The position numbers and the translations under genes were made by a program. A DNA stretch of 21,728 nucleotides, taken from assembly GCA_964600165.1 (NCBI GenBank), contig CAZRIP010000067.1:1-21728 (forward strand), given 5' to 3'. Shown here piece after piece: positions 8,227 through 15,308 of the stretch. A model generated the notes under the pieces. The model did not search any database and was not told the DNA's origin. It saw only the letters and a program-made list of their open reading frames with translations. The DNA is from CAZRIP01 sp964600165. Lineage in GTDB: Bacteria; Elusimicrobiota; Elusimicrobia; UBA1565; UBA9628. Numbering within the stretch: the stretch's first letter is position 1; the number at the start of each line of letters is the position of its first letter.

Positions 8227-10097
8227 GGCTTCAAAGAAAATTCCTGACGCTGCTGCTCCCGACGGGCTTGGCTGCCGCGAGCCTGATCCTCTTCTTGATC
8301 CGGCGCTCCGTGCACGCGATCGTCTTGAACGAGCTGGAGAGAAGCTCGATCCTTCTGGCCAAGGCCGCGGCCCAGGATGCCGGGCCGGGCTTTCAGTCCG
8401 GCGACGAAACGGCGCTGCTCCCCGTGCTGCATTCGCTCCAGAAGCGCGAGGGCGCTCTCTACGCCGCCGCGCTCGATTCCCGCGGGACGGTCGTCGCTCA
8501 CACGTCCGTCACGGAAAAAGGCCGGACCCTGAGAGACGCGGCCACCGACGCGGCCTTGCGGGCGGAAGAGCCGGTCAGCGACATTCGCGCGTATCGGGGC
8601 GACCCGATCCTTGAAGTCTCCGTTCCGGTCTGGGCCGCGCCGGCGGCGGTTTCCGGCGACAGCTTCCTGCTGTCGGGAGAAGCCCGGCTTCCTCCCAAGC
8701 GGAGTCTGGGCTTGCTGAAAGTCGCGCTGCCTTTGGCGCCCGCGCTGGAGACGGAAAGGCGGATCATGCGCTGGATCTTCTCGATCGTCGTCGCCATCGG
8801 CGGCCTCTCTTTGGCCATGGTTTTGCTTTTGGTGCGCGGGATCCTCACGCCTATCCACGGCCTGATGGCCGGGATCGCCCGGATCAGCGGCGGCCGCTAC
8901 GACGTCGAGGTCCCCGTCATGTCCCAAGACGAGCTGGGCGAATTGGCGCTGAGCTTCAACGCCATGAGCGGAGAACTGGCCCGGACCACCGTGTCGAAAG
9001 AATACGTCGAAGGCATCCTGGAGAACATGGCCGACATCCTCGTCGTGACCGACCTGGAGGGCGGGATCGAGACGGCCAATCACGCGGCCACGGAGGTCCT
9101 TTCCTATTCGACGCAGGAGATGGCGGGCCGCGCGCTCGCGTCTTTGTTCGAATCCTCGGCCTTTCGCGAACAAGGGCTCGCGACCCTTTTGAAAGCCGGG
9201 GGCGTCCGCGATCTGGACGCGACGCTCAAATCCAAGTCGGGACGCGCCATCCCCGTTCTGTTCTCCGCGTCGGGATTGAAGGATCGGGACGGCCGACTGC
9301 GAGGCTACGTCGGCGTCGCCAAGGACATGACGGAGCGCAAGCGGATCGACGACGCTCTGCTGGCGGCGAAGACGGCCGCCGAGGCCGCCAGCAAGGAGCT
9401 CGAGGCGTTCAGCTACTCCGTGGCGCACGACCTGAAGGCGCCGCTGCGCGCCGTCGACGGCTTCAGCCAGGCGCTGCTGACGAACTACACCGGCAAGCTC
9501 GACGCCGAGGGCCAGGACTTCCTTCAGCGCGTGCGCGCGGCGAGCAAGCGCATGGGGACTCTCATCGACGATCTGCTGAGCCTTTCGCGCGTGACGCGCA
9601 GCGTCATGCGCGTCGAAAGAGTCGACTTGAGCGGCTTGGCCCGCGAGATCGCTGAAAACCTCAAGACGGCGCAGCCCGAGCGCGCCGTGGAATTCGTCCT
9701 GGCCGACGGCGTCTGGGCCGACGGCGATCCCGGGCTGCTGCGGGTCATCCTCGACAATCTCCTGGGGAACTCCTGGAAGTACACCGGGCGCCGCCCGCGC
9801 GCGCGCATCGAATTCGGGGAGACGCGGCGCGACGGGCAGAGGATTTTCTTCGTGCGCGACGACGGCGCGGGCTTCGACATGGCCTTCGCCAAGAAGCTCT
9901 TCGCGCCGTTCAGCCGCCTGCACACGACGAGCGAGTTCGAAGGGACCGGGATCGGTTTGGCCACGGTGCAGCGCGTCGTCGCGCGCCACGGCGGCCGGAT
10001 CTGGGGCGAGAGCGAGGTGGAGAAGGGAGCGGCTTTCTATTTCACGCTACAGGAGAGGACCCATGGACAAGAAGACCATCCTGCTCGTCGAGGATAA
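8223..10097 (+). CDS. Membrane sensor histidine kinase (HAMP-PAS-HisKA-HATPase)
   Basis: A 624-residue kinase with a GTG start in a GTGA overlap and an AAGGTG ribosome site at 8212-8217. Transmembrane segments lie at about 7-26 and 184-206, enclosing a periplasmic sensor domain of some 155 residues. A HAMP linker follows (about 205-258), then a PAS domain (about 262-372, opening YVEGILENMADILVVTD and ending AKDMTERKR). The HisKA helix carries the phosphorylated His402 in SVAHDLKAPLRAVDGF, the form common in phytochrome-like kinases. The ATPase domain shows N box NLLGNSWKYT, DDGAGFD and GTGIGLATVQ. The periplasmic domain is the natural place for input, perhaps from the preceding binding protein. 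The 3' end overlaps the next gene by 35 bases, so kinase and regulator are translationally coupled; the partner is almost certainly that regulator. Confidence 0.9.
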   Translation: MRLQRKFLTLLLPTGLAAASLILFLIRRSVHAIVLNELERSSILLAKAAAQDAGPGFQSGDETALLPVLHSLQKREGALYAAALDSRGTVVAHTSVTEKGRTLRDAATDAALRAEEPVSDIRAYRGDPILEVSVPVWAAPAAVSGDSFLLSGEARLPPKRSLGLLKVALPLAPALETERRIMRWIFSIVVAIGGLSLAMVLLLVRGILTPIHGLMAGIARISGGRYDVEVPVMSQDELGELALSFNAMSGELARTTVSKEYVEGILENMADILVVTDLEGGIETANHAATEVLSYSTQEMAGRALASLFESSAFREQGLATLLKAGGVRDLDATLKSKSGRAIPVLFSASGLKDRDGRLRGYVGVAKDMTERKRIDDALLAAKTAAEAASKELEAFSYSVAHDLKAPLRAVDGFSQALLTNYTGKLDAEGQDFLQRVRAASKRMGTLIDDLLSLSRVTRSVMRVERVDLSGLAREIAENLKTAQPERAVEFVLADGVWADGDPGLLRVILDNLLGNSWKYTGRRPRARIEFGETRRDGQRIFFVRDDGAGFDMAFAKKLFAPFSRLHTTSEFEGTGIGLATVQRVVARHGGRIWGESEVEKGAAFYFTLQERTHGQEDHPARRG

Positions 10098-10500
10098 TAA
10101 GGATGACGCGGACCTCATCCTGATATCGCTCAGAAAGAGCAACATCGGCAACGACGTCGCCGTCGTGCGCGACGGCCAGGAAGCCCTGGATTTCCTGTTC
10201 GCGACCGGACCGCACGCCGGCCGCGGGGATCAGGCGCTTCCCACCGTCGTCCTCTTGGACTTGAAGCTTCCCAAGATCGACGGCTTGGACGTCCTGCGCG
10301 CCATCCGCGCCGACCCGCGGACGCAGATCCTGCCCGTCGTCATCCTGACGTCCTCGGACGAGGAGAGGGACCGCATCGACAGTTATCATCTTGGCGCGAA
10401 CAGCTACGTCCGCAAACCCGTGGAGTTCGGCCAGTTCGCCGAGGAGGTGAAGAAGCTCGGGCTGTATTGGCTGGTCGTCAACCGGCCCGCCCGGGACTGA
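10063..10500 (+). CDS. Single-domain response regulator, Rcp1-like
   Basis: A 145-residue stand-alone receiver. Acidic residues at the start (VEDNKDDADL), phosphoacceptor Asp66 in LLDLKLPK, switch Thr96 in ILTSSDE and Lys118 in VRKPVEF are all present. The longer loop before Asp66 and the C-terminal helix EFGQFAEEVKKLGLYWLVVN resemble Rcp1-type regulators that pair with phytochrome-like kinases, matching the HisKA type of the gene it overlaps. A good ribosome site (AGGAGAGG) stands just before the ATG inside the kinase gene. There is no output domain, so it must act by protein contact or in a phosphorelay. Confidence 0.92.
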   Translation: MDKKTILLVEDNKDDADLILISLRKSNIGNDVAVVRDGQEALDFLFATGPHAGRGDQALPTVVLLDLKLPKIDGLDVLRAIRADPRTQILPVVILTSSDEERDRIDSYHLGANSYVRKPVEFGQFAEEVKKLGLYWLVVNRPARD

Positions 10501-10507
10501 CTCGGGA

Positions 10508-10543
10508 TTGCCAACGGCCGCGAGGAGACCTACACTATCGCCG
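10508..10543 (+). promoter_or_regulatory. Sigma-70-type promoter for the hybrid kinase
   Basis: TTGCCA (10508-10513) and TACACT (10531-10536) are separated by exactly 17 bases, five and four matches to the consensus hexamers. The expected transcription start is near 10543. It lies in the only gap of more than a few bases in this gene train, so the kinase at 10557 can be expressed apart from the upstream genes. Confidence 0.65.
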
Positions 10544-10556
10544 TGATGAGGCTCCC

Positions 10557-13500
10557 TTGATCGGACAGCGCTCGCTTTCGGCGCGGCTGCTGGTGTGGAT
10601 CCTGCCGGTCTCCATCGTCACGGCGCTGGCGATCTCTCTGTCGACCTATCTCGTCGCCCGCGGCGTCATCCTCTGGGAGACCCAGCAGGGCATCGCCGCC
10701 GTGACGCAGGCCGCCGCCGCCCAGGCCAAGGGCTTCTTCGAGCAGCGACACAACGATTTGGGAACGATCGCCCAATCGCCGCTGTTCAAGGACCACTACA
10801 CGAACGTCGAGTACGGCCTCGATCAGGAGGCCGGGGTCTACCGGCGGGAGATCGAGCGCATGCTGCTGGACTTGTCGCGCCGCGCCAAGGCCTACCCGCG
10901 CCTGCGCTATCTGGACGCCGCGGGGCGCGAGGTCTGCCTGGTCGAGGACGGCGCGATCGCTCGTCCTCAAAAGATCTACCCGCACCCCGACTTTTTCGCC
11001 GCGATCAAAAAGCTCGGGGCCGGCCGACAGCTCGTCTCGCCGATCCTCCACTGGCCCGGGCATCCGCCCGTGATCCGCTACGGCGCGCCGCTGCGCGACG
11101 AGACGGGGCGCCTGCGCGGAGCGCTGGTTTTCACGGCGAGCCTCGGACCGGTCTACGAGTCGCTCGGCAGGCTTCACTTGGGAATCTCCGGCCGCAGCTT
11201 CCTTTCCGCGCGGCAAGCGGAGCGCTCCTACGAAGATCTGTCTTCTTCCGGGCGCGGGATGTTGACCTCCGCGGTCGCCATCCCCGGGACGCCCTGGTCC
11301 GTCGTCACGGCCGTCAACCGCCGCGACTACATCGAAGGCTTGTCCTGGGTCAGCACGGTGACTTTTTTTCTGGCGCTCTTCGCCTCGACCCTGCTGGCGT
11401 TGATCATCACCCGCCAAGTGCGCGCCTTGCTTCGTCCGCTCCAAGCCCTGGCCCGGGCCTCCGAGGCCTACGCCGGAGGTAATCTCGGCGCGCGCGTGGA
11501 GGTCTCAGGCCCCGGCGAAGTGGCGGCGCTGGCGCAATCCTTCAACGTGATGGCCGATCGTCTCAAGGCGCGCACCGAGGACCTCGTGCAGCGGGTACGC
11601 GAGCTCACCGCGCTCCACGGGATGAACGACGCCGCGCTCAGGCAGTTGGGCCGCGAAGCCATCGCCAAGGCTTGTCTCGAGGCGGCCGTCCAAGGGCTGG
11701 GCTTCGAGCGCGGGATCCTCTACTGGGTCGATCACGAACGCGGGGAGATCTCAGGCGCCTGCGCGCGGGGCATGGAGCGCTTGGGCCTGACGGACGACGA
11801 GCTTCGCGCCCGGCGCGTTCCCCTCGACGGCGGGCATATCCTGGCGGAAGCCGCGCGCGGGCGCGCGCCGGTCTTGGTCGAGGACGCTCGGAACGATCCG
11901 CGCTGCGACCGGGCCTGGGTCGATCGGATCGAGGGCCGCTCCTTCTGCGTCGCGCCCGTCATGGCGCGCGACAGGGTCATCGCGCTGATCTGCCTCAGCT
12001 CGCCTTTGTCCGAAGCGGTGGTTCCCGCGCAAAAGCTGCGCAGCCTCACGTTGTTCAGCGGGGGCGCCGGCCTGGCCCTGGAGAACTCCGGGCTGCTCGA
12101 GGAGGTCGTGGAATCGGAGGCGCGCTACCGCACCGCCGTCGAAAATTCTCCGCACGCGGTCGTCGGCTTGGATCAAAACTTCAGGATCACCCTTTGGAAC
12201 CGCCGCGCCGAGGCTCTCTTCGGCCACCAGCCCACCGAGGCGTTCGGGCGCACGCTGGCCGTGGTGTTCGGGGAGACCGTTTATCAACGTCTGCTGCGCC
12301 AGGTGGAGACCGACGGGGCCATCCAACAGACCGAGGCCGCCGGCGAAACCCGGGACGGACGGCGCCTCGAGCTCAACCTCAGCTGGACCGGCCAGAGCGC
12401 CGGGCCTAACGGCGCGCGCGAGTGGTTCGTCGTGATGCAGGACGAGACCGAGAAAAAGCGCCTGCAATCCCAGCTGATGCAGGCCGAGAAGATGACCGCG
12501 GTGGGAAACCTCATCGCCGGCGTGGCGCATGAGCTCAATAACCCGTTGGCCGCGGTGACCGGATTCGCCGAGCTTCTCAAGGACTTGCCCGCGAAGGGCG
12601 AGGAGAAAGAGGATCTGCGCCAGCTTTACGAGAGCGCGCTGCGCTGCCGCGACATCGTGCAGGGACTCCTGCTTTTCGCGCGCCAGGGCGATCCCGTGCG
12701 GCAGAGGATCTCCCTCAATTACGTCGTCCAGGCGACGCTCGCCCTGTTCGAGTACCGGCTGACCAAGACGGAGGGCATCAAGCTCGAAGTCGATCTGGAC
12801 GCGCGCGGGCCCGAGATCGCCGGAGAGTTCCAGAAGCTGCAGCAGGTGTTCGTCAACATCCTGTCGAACGCCTGCGACGCGCTCAAAGGACGACTGGGCC
12901 CCAACGTCGTCCGCGTGCGCACGCGCGCTCGCCCGGACGGCTCCGAGGTCGTGATCGAGGACAACGGTCCCGGCGTTCCGCCGGACAAGCGTCAACTGAT
13001 CTTCGAGCCTTTCTTCACCACGAAGCCCGCCGGGGAAGGAACCGGACTGGGCTTGTCGATCTCCGCTCAGATCGTGGGGGAGTTCGGAGGCACGCTGGGC
13101 TGCGACGACGTCCCGGGCGGCGGAGCGCGCTTCACCGCCTGGCTGCCGCCGTGCCCCGCGGGCACGCCGGAGCCGGATACCGTCATGAAGCTTCCGCCTT
13201 CGATGCCCGGCCGCCGCGTTTTAGTCGTCGACGACGAGCCCGAGCTCGTGCAGCTCATGCTGAGGCTTCTGGCCGAGGACGGACTCATCGCCACCGCCGC
13301 CACGGACGCGCGCGTCGCTCTTCGCAGGATAGAGGAAGAAGAGTTTGATCTGGTCATCACGGACATCGACCTGGGGCCGTCCAAAGGGACCGCTCTAGTC
13401 AAGGCCGCGCGGGGACTGGCTTGGCCGCCGGCTTTCATTTTCGTCACCGGCGACGTCCTCAACCAGCCGCTGCAGCAGGAGCTCTCGGAGCTCGCCTTGC

Positions 13501-13598
13501 CCGTTCTTCCCAAGCCGTTTCTGCGCACCGAGTTCTTGCGCCTCGTTCGTCGCGTGCTTCAGAAACGTCCCGCGTCGTCCGGTCCGCGCTTATCCTAG
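10557..13598 (+). CDS. Hybrid sensor histidine kinase (extracellular sensor-HAMP-GAF-PAS-HisKA-HATPase-REC)
   Basis: A 1013-residue protein. I chose the TTG at 10557 because GATGAGG (10545-10551) sits five bases before it and the first membrane segment (LLVWILPVSIVTALAISL) follows at once; the frame is open to 10467 but that would overlap the regulator gene. An extracytoplasmic Cache-like domain lies between membrane segments at about 8-34 and 263-288. HAMP follows, then GAF (about 355-510), PAS (about 520-640), HisKA with His658 in AHELNNPLAAVTGF, HATPase (DNGPGVP, FTTKPAGEGTGLGLSI) and a receiver with Asp936 in VITDIDLG, the Thr-Gly of FVTGDV and Lys-Pro in LPKPF. HELNNPL is typical of hybrid kinases with broad input. 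No HPt protein or DNA-binding partner is in the window. Its stop shares CTAG with the convergent gene. Confidence 0.9.
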   Translation: MIGQRSLSARLLVWILPVSIVTALAISLSTYLVARGVILWETQQGIAAVTQAAAAQAKGFFEQRHNDLGTIAQSPLFKDHYTNVEYGLDQEAGVYRREIERMLLDLSRRAKAYPRLRYLDAAGREVCLVEDGAIARPQKIYPHPDFFAAIKKLGAGRQLVSPILHWPGHPPVIRYGAPLRDETGRLRGALVFTASLGPVYESLGRLHLGISGRSFLSARQAERSYEDLSSSGRGMLTSAVAIPGTPWSVVTAVNRRDYIEGLSWVSTVTFFLALFASTLLALIITRQVRALLRPLQALARASEAYAGGNLGARVEVSGPGEVAALAQSFNVMADRLKARTEDLVQRVRELTALHGMNDAALRQLGREAIAKACLEAAVQGLGFERGILYWVDHERGEISGACARGMERLGLTDDELRARRVPLDGGHILAEAARGRAPVLVEDARNDPRCDRAWVDRIEGRSFCVAPVMARDRVIALICLSSPLSEAVVPAQKLRSLTLFSGGAGLALENSGLLEEVVESEARYRTAVENSPHAVVGLDQNFRITLWNRRAEALFGHQPTEAFGRTLAVVFGETVYQRLLRQVETDGAIQQTEAAGETRDGRRLELNLSWTGQSAGPNGAREWFVVMQDETEKKRLQSQLMQAEKMTAVGNLIAGVAHELNNPLAAVTGFAELLKDLPAKGEEKEDLRQLYESALRCRDIVQGLLLFARQGDPVRQRISLNYVVQATLALFEYRLTKTEGIKLEVDLDARGPEIAGEFQKLQQVFVNILSNACDALKGRLGPNVVRVRTRARPDGSEVVIEDNGPGVPPDKRQLIFEPFFTTKPAGEGTGLGLSISAQIVGEFGGTLGCDDVPGGGARFTAWLPPCPAGTPEPDTVMKLPPSMPGRRVLVVDDEPELVQLMLRLLAEDGLIATAATDARVALRRIEEEEFDLVITDIDLGPSKGTALVKAARGLAWPPAFIFVTGDVLNQPLQQELSELALPVLPKPFLRTEFLRLVRRVLQKRPASSGPRLS

Positions 13599-14854
13599 CG
13601 CGAAGATCGATCGGCGAGCTTGCGGTCGTACGCGGCGCGTTTTTGCGGGTCCTCAAGCGTCGCATAAGCCTCGCCGATGTCCTGGAACGCCTTGGTCATG
13701 GCCTTGACCAGGGCCTCCTCCTTGGTGCGGGACTTGTCCGGATGATAAGCGGCGGCGGCTCGGCGATAGGCCGCCTTGATCTCCGCCTGCGACATGCCCT
13801 TGCCGGCTCCGATCCGTTCGTAGAAATCGTCCGAAAGGGGATTGGCCGCCGGCGGCCGCGCGAGCTTGCCGCCGTCGTATTCCGCGCGCTTCTTCGGATC
13901 GCCGAGCGTAGCGTAAGCTTCCTCGACGCGTTTGAAAGACATGGTCACGATGATGATGGATTTCGTGTCCCGATCGATATATCGCTCGGGCCGATACAGC
14001 TCGGCTGTCCGACGATAGGCCGCCTCGATCTGCGCGGCCGTCATCCCTCGAGCGGCGCCGATCCTTTCGTAGAGATCGGCCGACTTGGGCTTGGCCTTGG
14101 GCTCGGCGGGGGGAGGCGGAGGCGGCGCGCGGCCGGCAGAGGCCGTCTTGTCCGCCGGTTTCGCGGAGGCGTGGAGCTTCCAGTCTTCGGGGGTCTTCTT
14201 CTCCCCGCGCGGAGCATACGTGAAACCGGACTCCTGGCTCCGGGCCCCGAGGAAGTTGGCCGCGATCCGCTGCGCGCGCTCCATGATATCCTGGGACGCC
14301 AGGCGCTTGACGATGCGCGACTGATCCTGCACGACGGGACCGTAGAAGTCGAAGCGCTCCAGCTGGTCGGACGCCTCGACCAGCGCGCGTCCGCCGATTT
14401 TGTCGTAGGCGACCGACACGACGACCTGCCGGGCGCGCGATCGCACGCTCTTGGCGACCTCGGGGACGGCCGCCTGGTACGCGCCGCCCAGGGTCTTCGT
14501 CAACTCCGCCAAGGTCGCGGGGTCCTTCTGGGCGCGCCGCAGGGCGGCCGCCAGGCTCGCGTCGAAGTCCGCGGGAAGCTGCGCGCTCAGAGCGCCCACG
14601 ACGCGCAAGTCGGTGTCAGAGGCGGGCGAAAGGGAGCGGACGGCGGAGAAGGACGGGATGTCCGAGATCAGCTTGAGCCCGGCCGGCGTGGCGAGCAGAT
14701 TTTGGAGGCCGCCGAGCAAGGCGGGCGACGCCGGGGCGAAAGGCGGAGTCCAGCTCGGGCGAGCGCCCGGCGCTTCATAGCTTTGAGCCGCCGCCGGTCG
14801 GCCGGCCAGCGCTACGAATAACGCAAGCAGCAGGCGAGGGGAGTAAGACCGCAT
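13595..14854 (-). CDS. Exported protein with two C-terminal J domains
   Basis: A 419-residue protein. Residues 1-23 form a good signal peptide (SPRLLLALFVALAGRPAAA, then QS). Residues 40-240 are a helical, Ala/Leu-rich region I do not recognise. A proline run (244-249) leads to two J domains. J1 (about 259-327) keeps the helix II and III pattern and the closing LGDPKKRAEYD but has RPE (288-290) in place of the HPD loop. J2 (about 343-410) has a proper HPD (371-373) and closes with LEDPQKRAAYD. J domains stimulate DnaK-type ATPases, which are cytoplasmic, so export is unexpected; either the signal acts as a membrane anchor or these domains bind something else. The two copies are similar enough to suggest internal duplication followed by loss of HPD in the first. 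It ends against the convergent hybrid kinase gene. Confidence 0.8.
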   Translation of the reverse strand: MRSYSPRLLLALFVALAGRPAAAQSYEAPGARPSWTPPFAPASPALLGGLQNLLATPAGLKLISDIPSFSAVRSLSPASDTDLRVVGALSAQLPADFDASLAAALRRAQKDPATLAELTKTLGGAYQAAVPEVAKSVRSRARQVVVSVAYDKIGGRALVEASDQLERFDFYGPVVQDQSRIVKRLASQDIMERAQRIAANFLGARSQESGFTYAPRGEKKTPEDWKLHASAKPADKTASAGRAPPPPPPAEPKAKPKSADLYERIGAARGMTAAQIEAAYRRTAELYRPERYIDRDTKSIIIVTMSFKRVEEAYATLGDPKKRAEYDGGKLARPPAANPLSDDFYERIGAGKGMSQAEIKAAYRRAAAAYHPDKSRTKEEALVKAMTKAFQDIGEAYATLEDPQKRAAYDRKLADRSSR

Positions 14855-14857
14855 GGA

Positions 14858-14876
14858 GGTCGGGCGCCTCCCGACC
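14858..14876 (-). promoter_or_regulatory. Leader hairpin overlapping the ribosome site of the J-domain gene
   Basis: On the transcript, GGTCGGG-AGGCG-CCCGACC forms a 7-bp GC-rich stem with a 5-base loop ending three bases before the ATG. The only Shine-Dalgarno-like sequence (GGAGG, 14871-14867) lies in the stem and loop. GGAGG can also pair with CCTCC (14859-14855) next to the start codon, an alternative fold. Confidence 0.5.
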
Positions 14877-14881
14877 CGCGC

Positions 14882-14910
14882 AGTATAGCCCCCGTTCCTC
14901 GTCGGCGCAA
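14882..14910 (-). promoter_or_regulatory. Promoter of the J-domain gene
   Basis: A near-consensus -10, TATACT (14887-14882), lies 17 bases from a weak -35, TTGCGC (14910-14905). The expected start near 14875 gives a leader of about 21 bases made almost entirely of the hairpin. Confidence 0.55.
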
Positions 14911-14939
14911 GAGCCGTATCGCCCGCGCTTTCGATTCGC

Positions 14940-14952
14940 TATGCTCATCCGC
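14940..14952 (+). promoter_or_regulatory. Possible -10 element of the molbindin-like gene
   Basis: TATGCT at 14940-14945 is seven bases before the ATG at 14953. No good -35 is seen at the usual distance, so support is weak. If used, the transcript would begin almost at the start codon. Confidence 0.35.
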
Positions 14953-15114
14953 ATGAAGATCAGCGCGCGCAACATGTTCAAGGGCAAAGTGAAGCGCATC
15001 GAGACGGGCGCCGTCAACTGCGAGGTCGTCATCGAGCTGCCGGGCGGCCTCAAGAAGGGCGGCGGAGCTTACGCCGTGATCAAGGCTTCGAGCGTCCTCG
15101 TGGCCGTCGACTAG
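14953..15114 (+). CDS. Shortened molbindin-like (Mop/TOBE) protein
   Basis: A 53-residue protein, easy to miss because of its size. It reads MKISARNMFKGKVKRIETG, AVNCEVVIELPGG, LKKGGGAYAVIKASSVLVAVD. The opening SARN-x-x-KGKV and closing AYAVIKASSV-x-VAVD are the two ends of the molybdate/tungstate-binding Mop domain, normally about 68 residues. Set against the usual sequence, about 16 residues are missing between LPGG and LKKG, the segment that usually reads like ITSIIS-x-x-SVEELG. The loss is in frame, so the ORF is intact. It may be a minimal oxyanion-binding protein, a variant with a new role, or a decaying gene. An in-frame ATG at 14941 would add four residues; I prefer 14953 because family members begin MKISARN. 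No molybdate transporter or molybdoenzyme gene is nearby. Confidence 0.8.
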   Translation: MKISARNMFKGKVKRIETGAVNCEVVIELPGGLKKGGGAYAVIKASSVLVAVD

Positions 15115-15126
15115 GCGATGAGATGA

Positions 15127-15194
15127 GAGGGGGACCGACGCCTCTTTTACTTCTTTGCATCTTTGCAACGAAGTAAAAACGACTCGAGGGGGAC
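15127..15194. repeat. AT-rich hairpin flanked by 9-bp direct repeats
   Basis: In the 194-base gap between two genes lies an inverted repeat at 15145-15178. The outer arms are TTTTACTTC (15145-15153) and GAAGTAAAA (15170-15178). The inner arms are TTGCA (15155-15159) and TGCAA (15164-15168), with one T-C mismatch between the two stems and a TCTT loop. GAGGGGGAC occurs on both sides (15127-15135 and 15186-15194), like a target-site duplication around a 50-base insert. The rest of the gap shows nothing clear. Confidence 0.6.
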
Positions 15195-15296
15195 GCAAGC
15201 GCCGCGGGGGGAGCCTGCGAATTGACGTGGGACATCTAGGACCACCGGACCGCCGGCGCGGCCCCCACGGCCCAGGCGGCGGCGTCATTCTCCAGC

Positions 15297-15308
15297 GATA
15301 ATGGACGG
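15297..15308 (+). promoter_or_regulatory. Possible -10 element immediately before the 166-residue gene
   Basis: GATAAT (15297-15302), five of six matches to the -10 consensus, is followed by six bases and then the ATG at 15309. No -35 with TTG is visible at 16-18 bases. Transcription from here would start at the start codon. Confidence 0.4.

Noticed and set aside
10467..10556. Earlier start for the hybrid kinase
   Set aside because: It would overlap the response regulator and add a Pro/Arg-rich leader before the membrane segment. The TTG at 10557 has a ribosome site and a promoter upstream.
13595..13598. Shared CTAG at the convergent stops of the hybrid kinase and J-domain genes
   Set aside because: CTAG is its own reverse complement, so two convergent TAG stops can share it by simple packing. 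It is compact but needs no special explanation.
15145..15178. Rho-independent terminator after the molbindin-like gene
   Set aside because: The stem is preceded by T and followed by A on the + strand, with no T-run after it on either strand.
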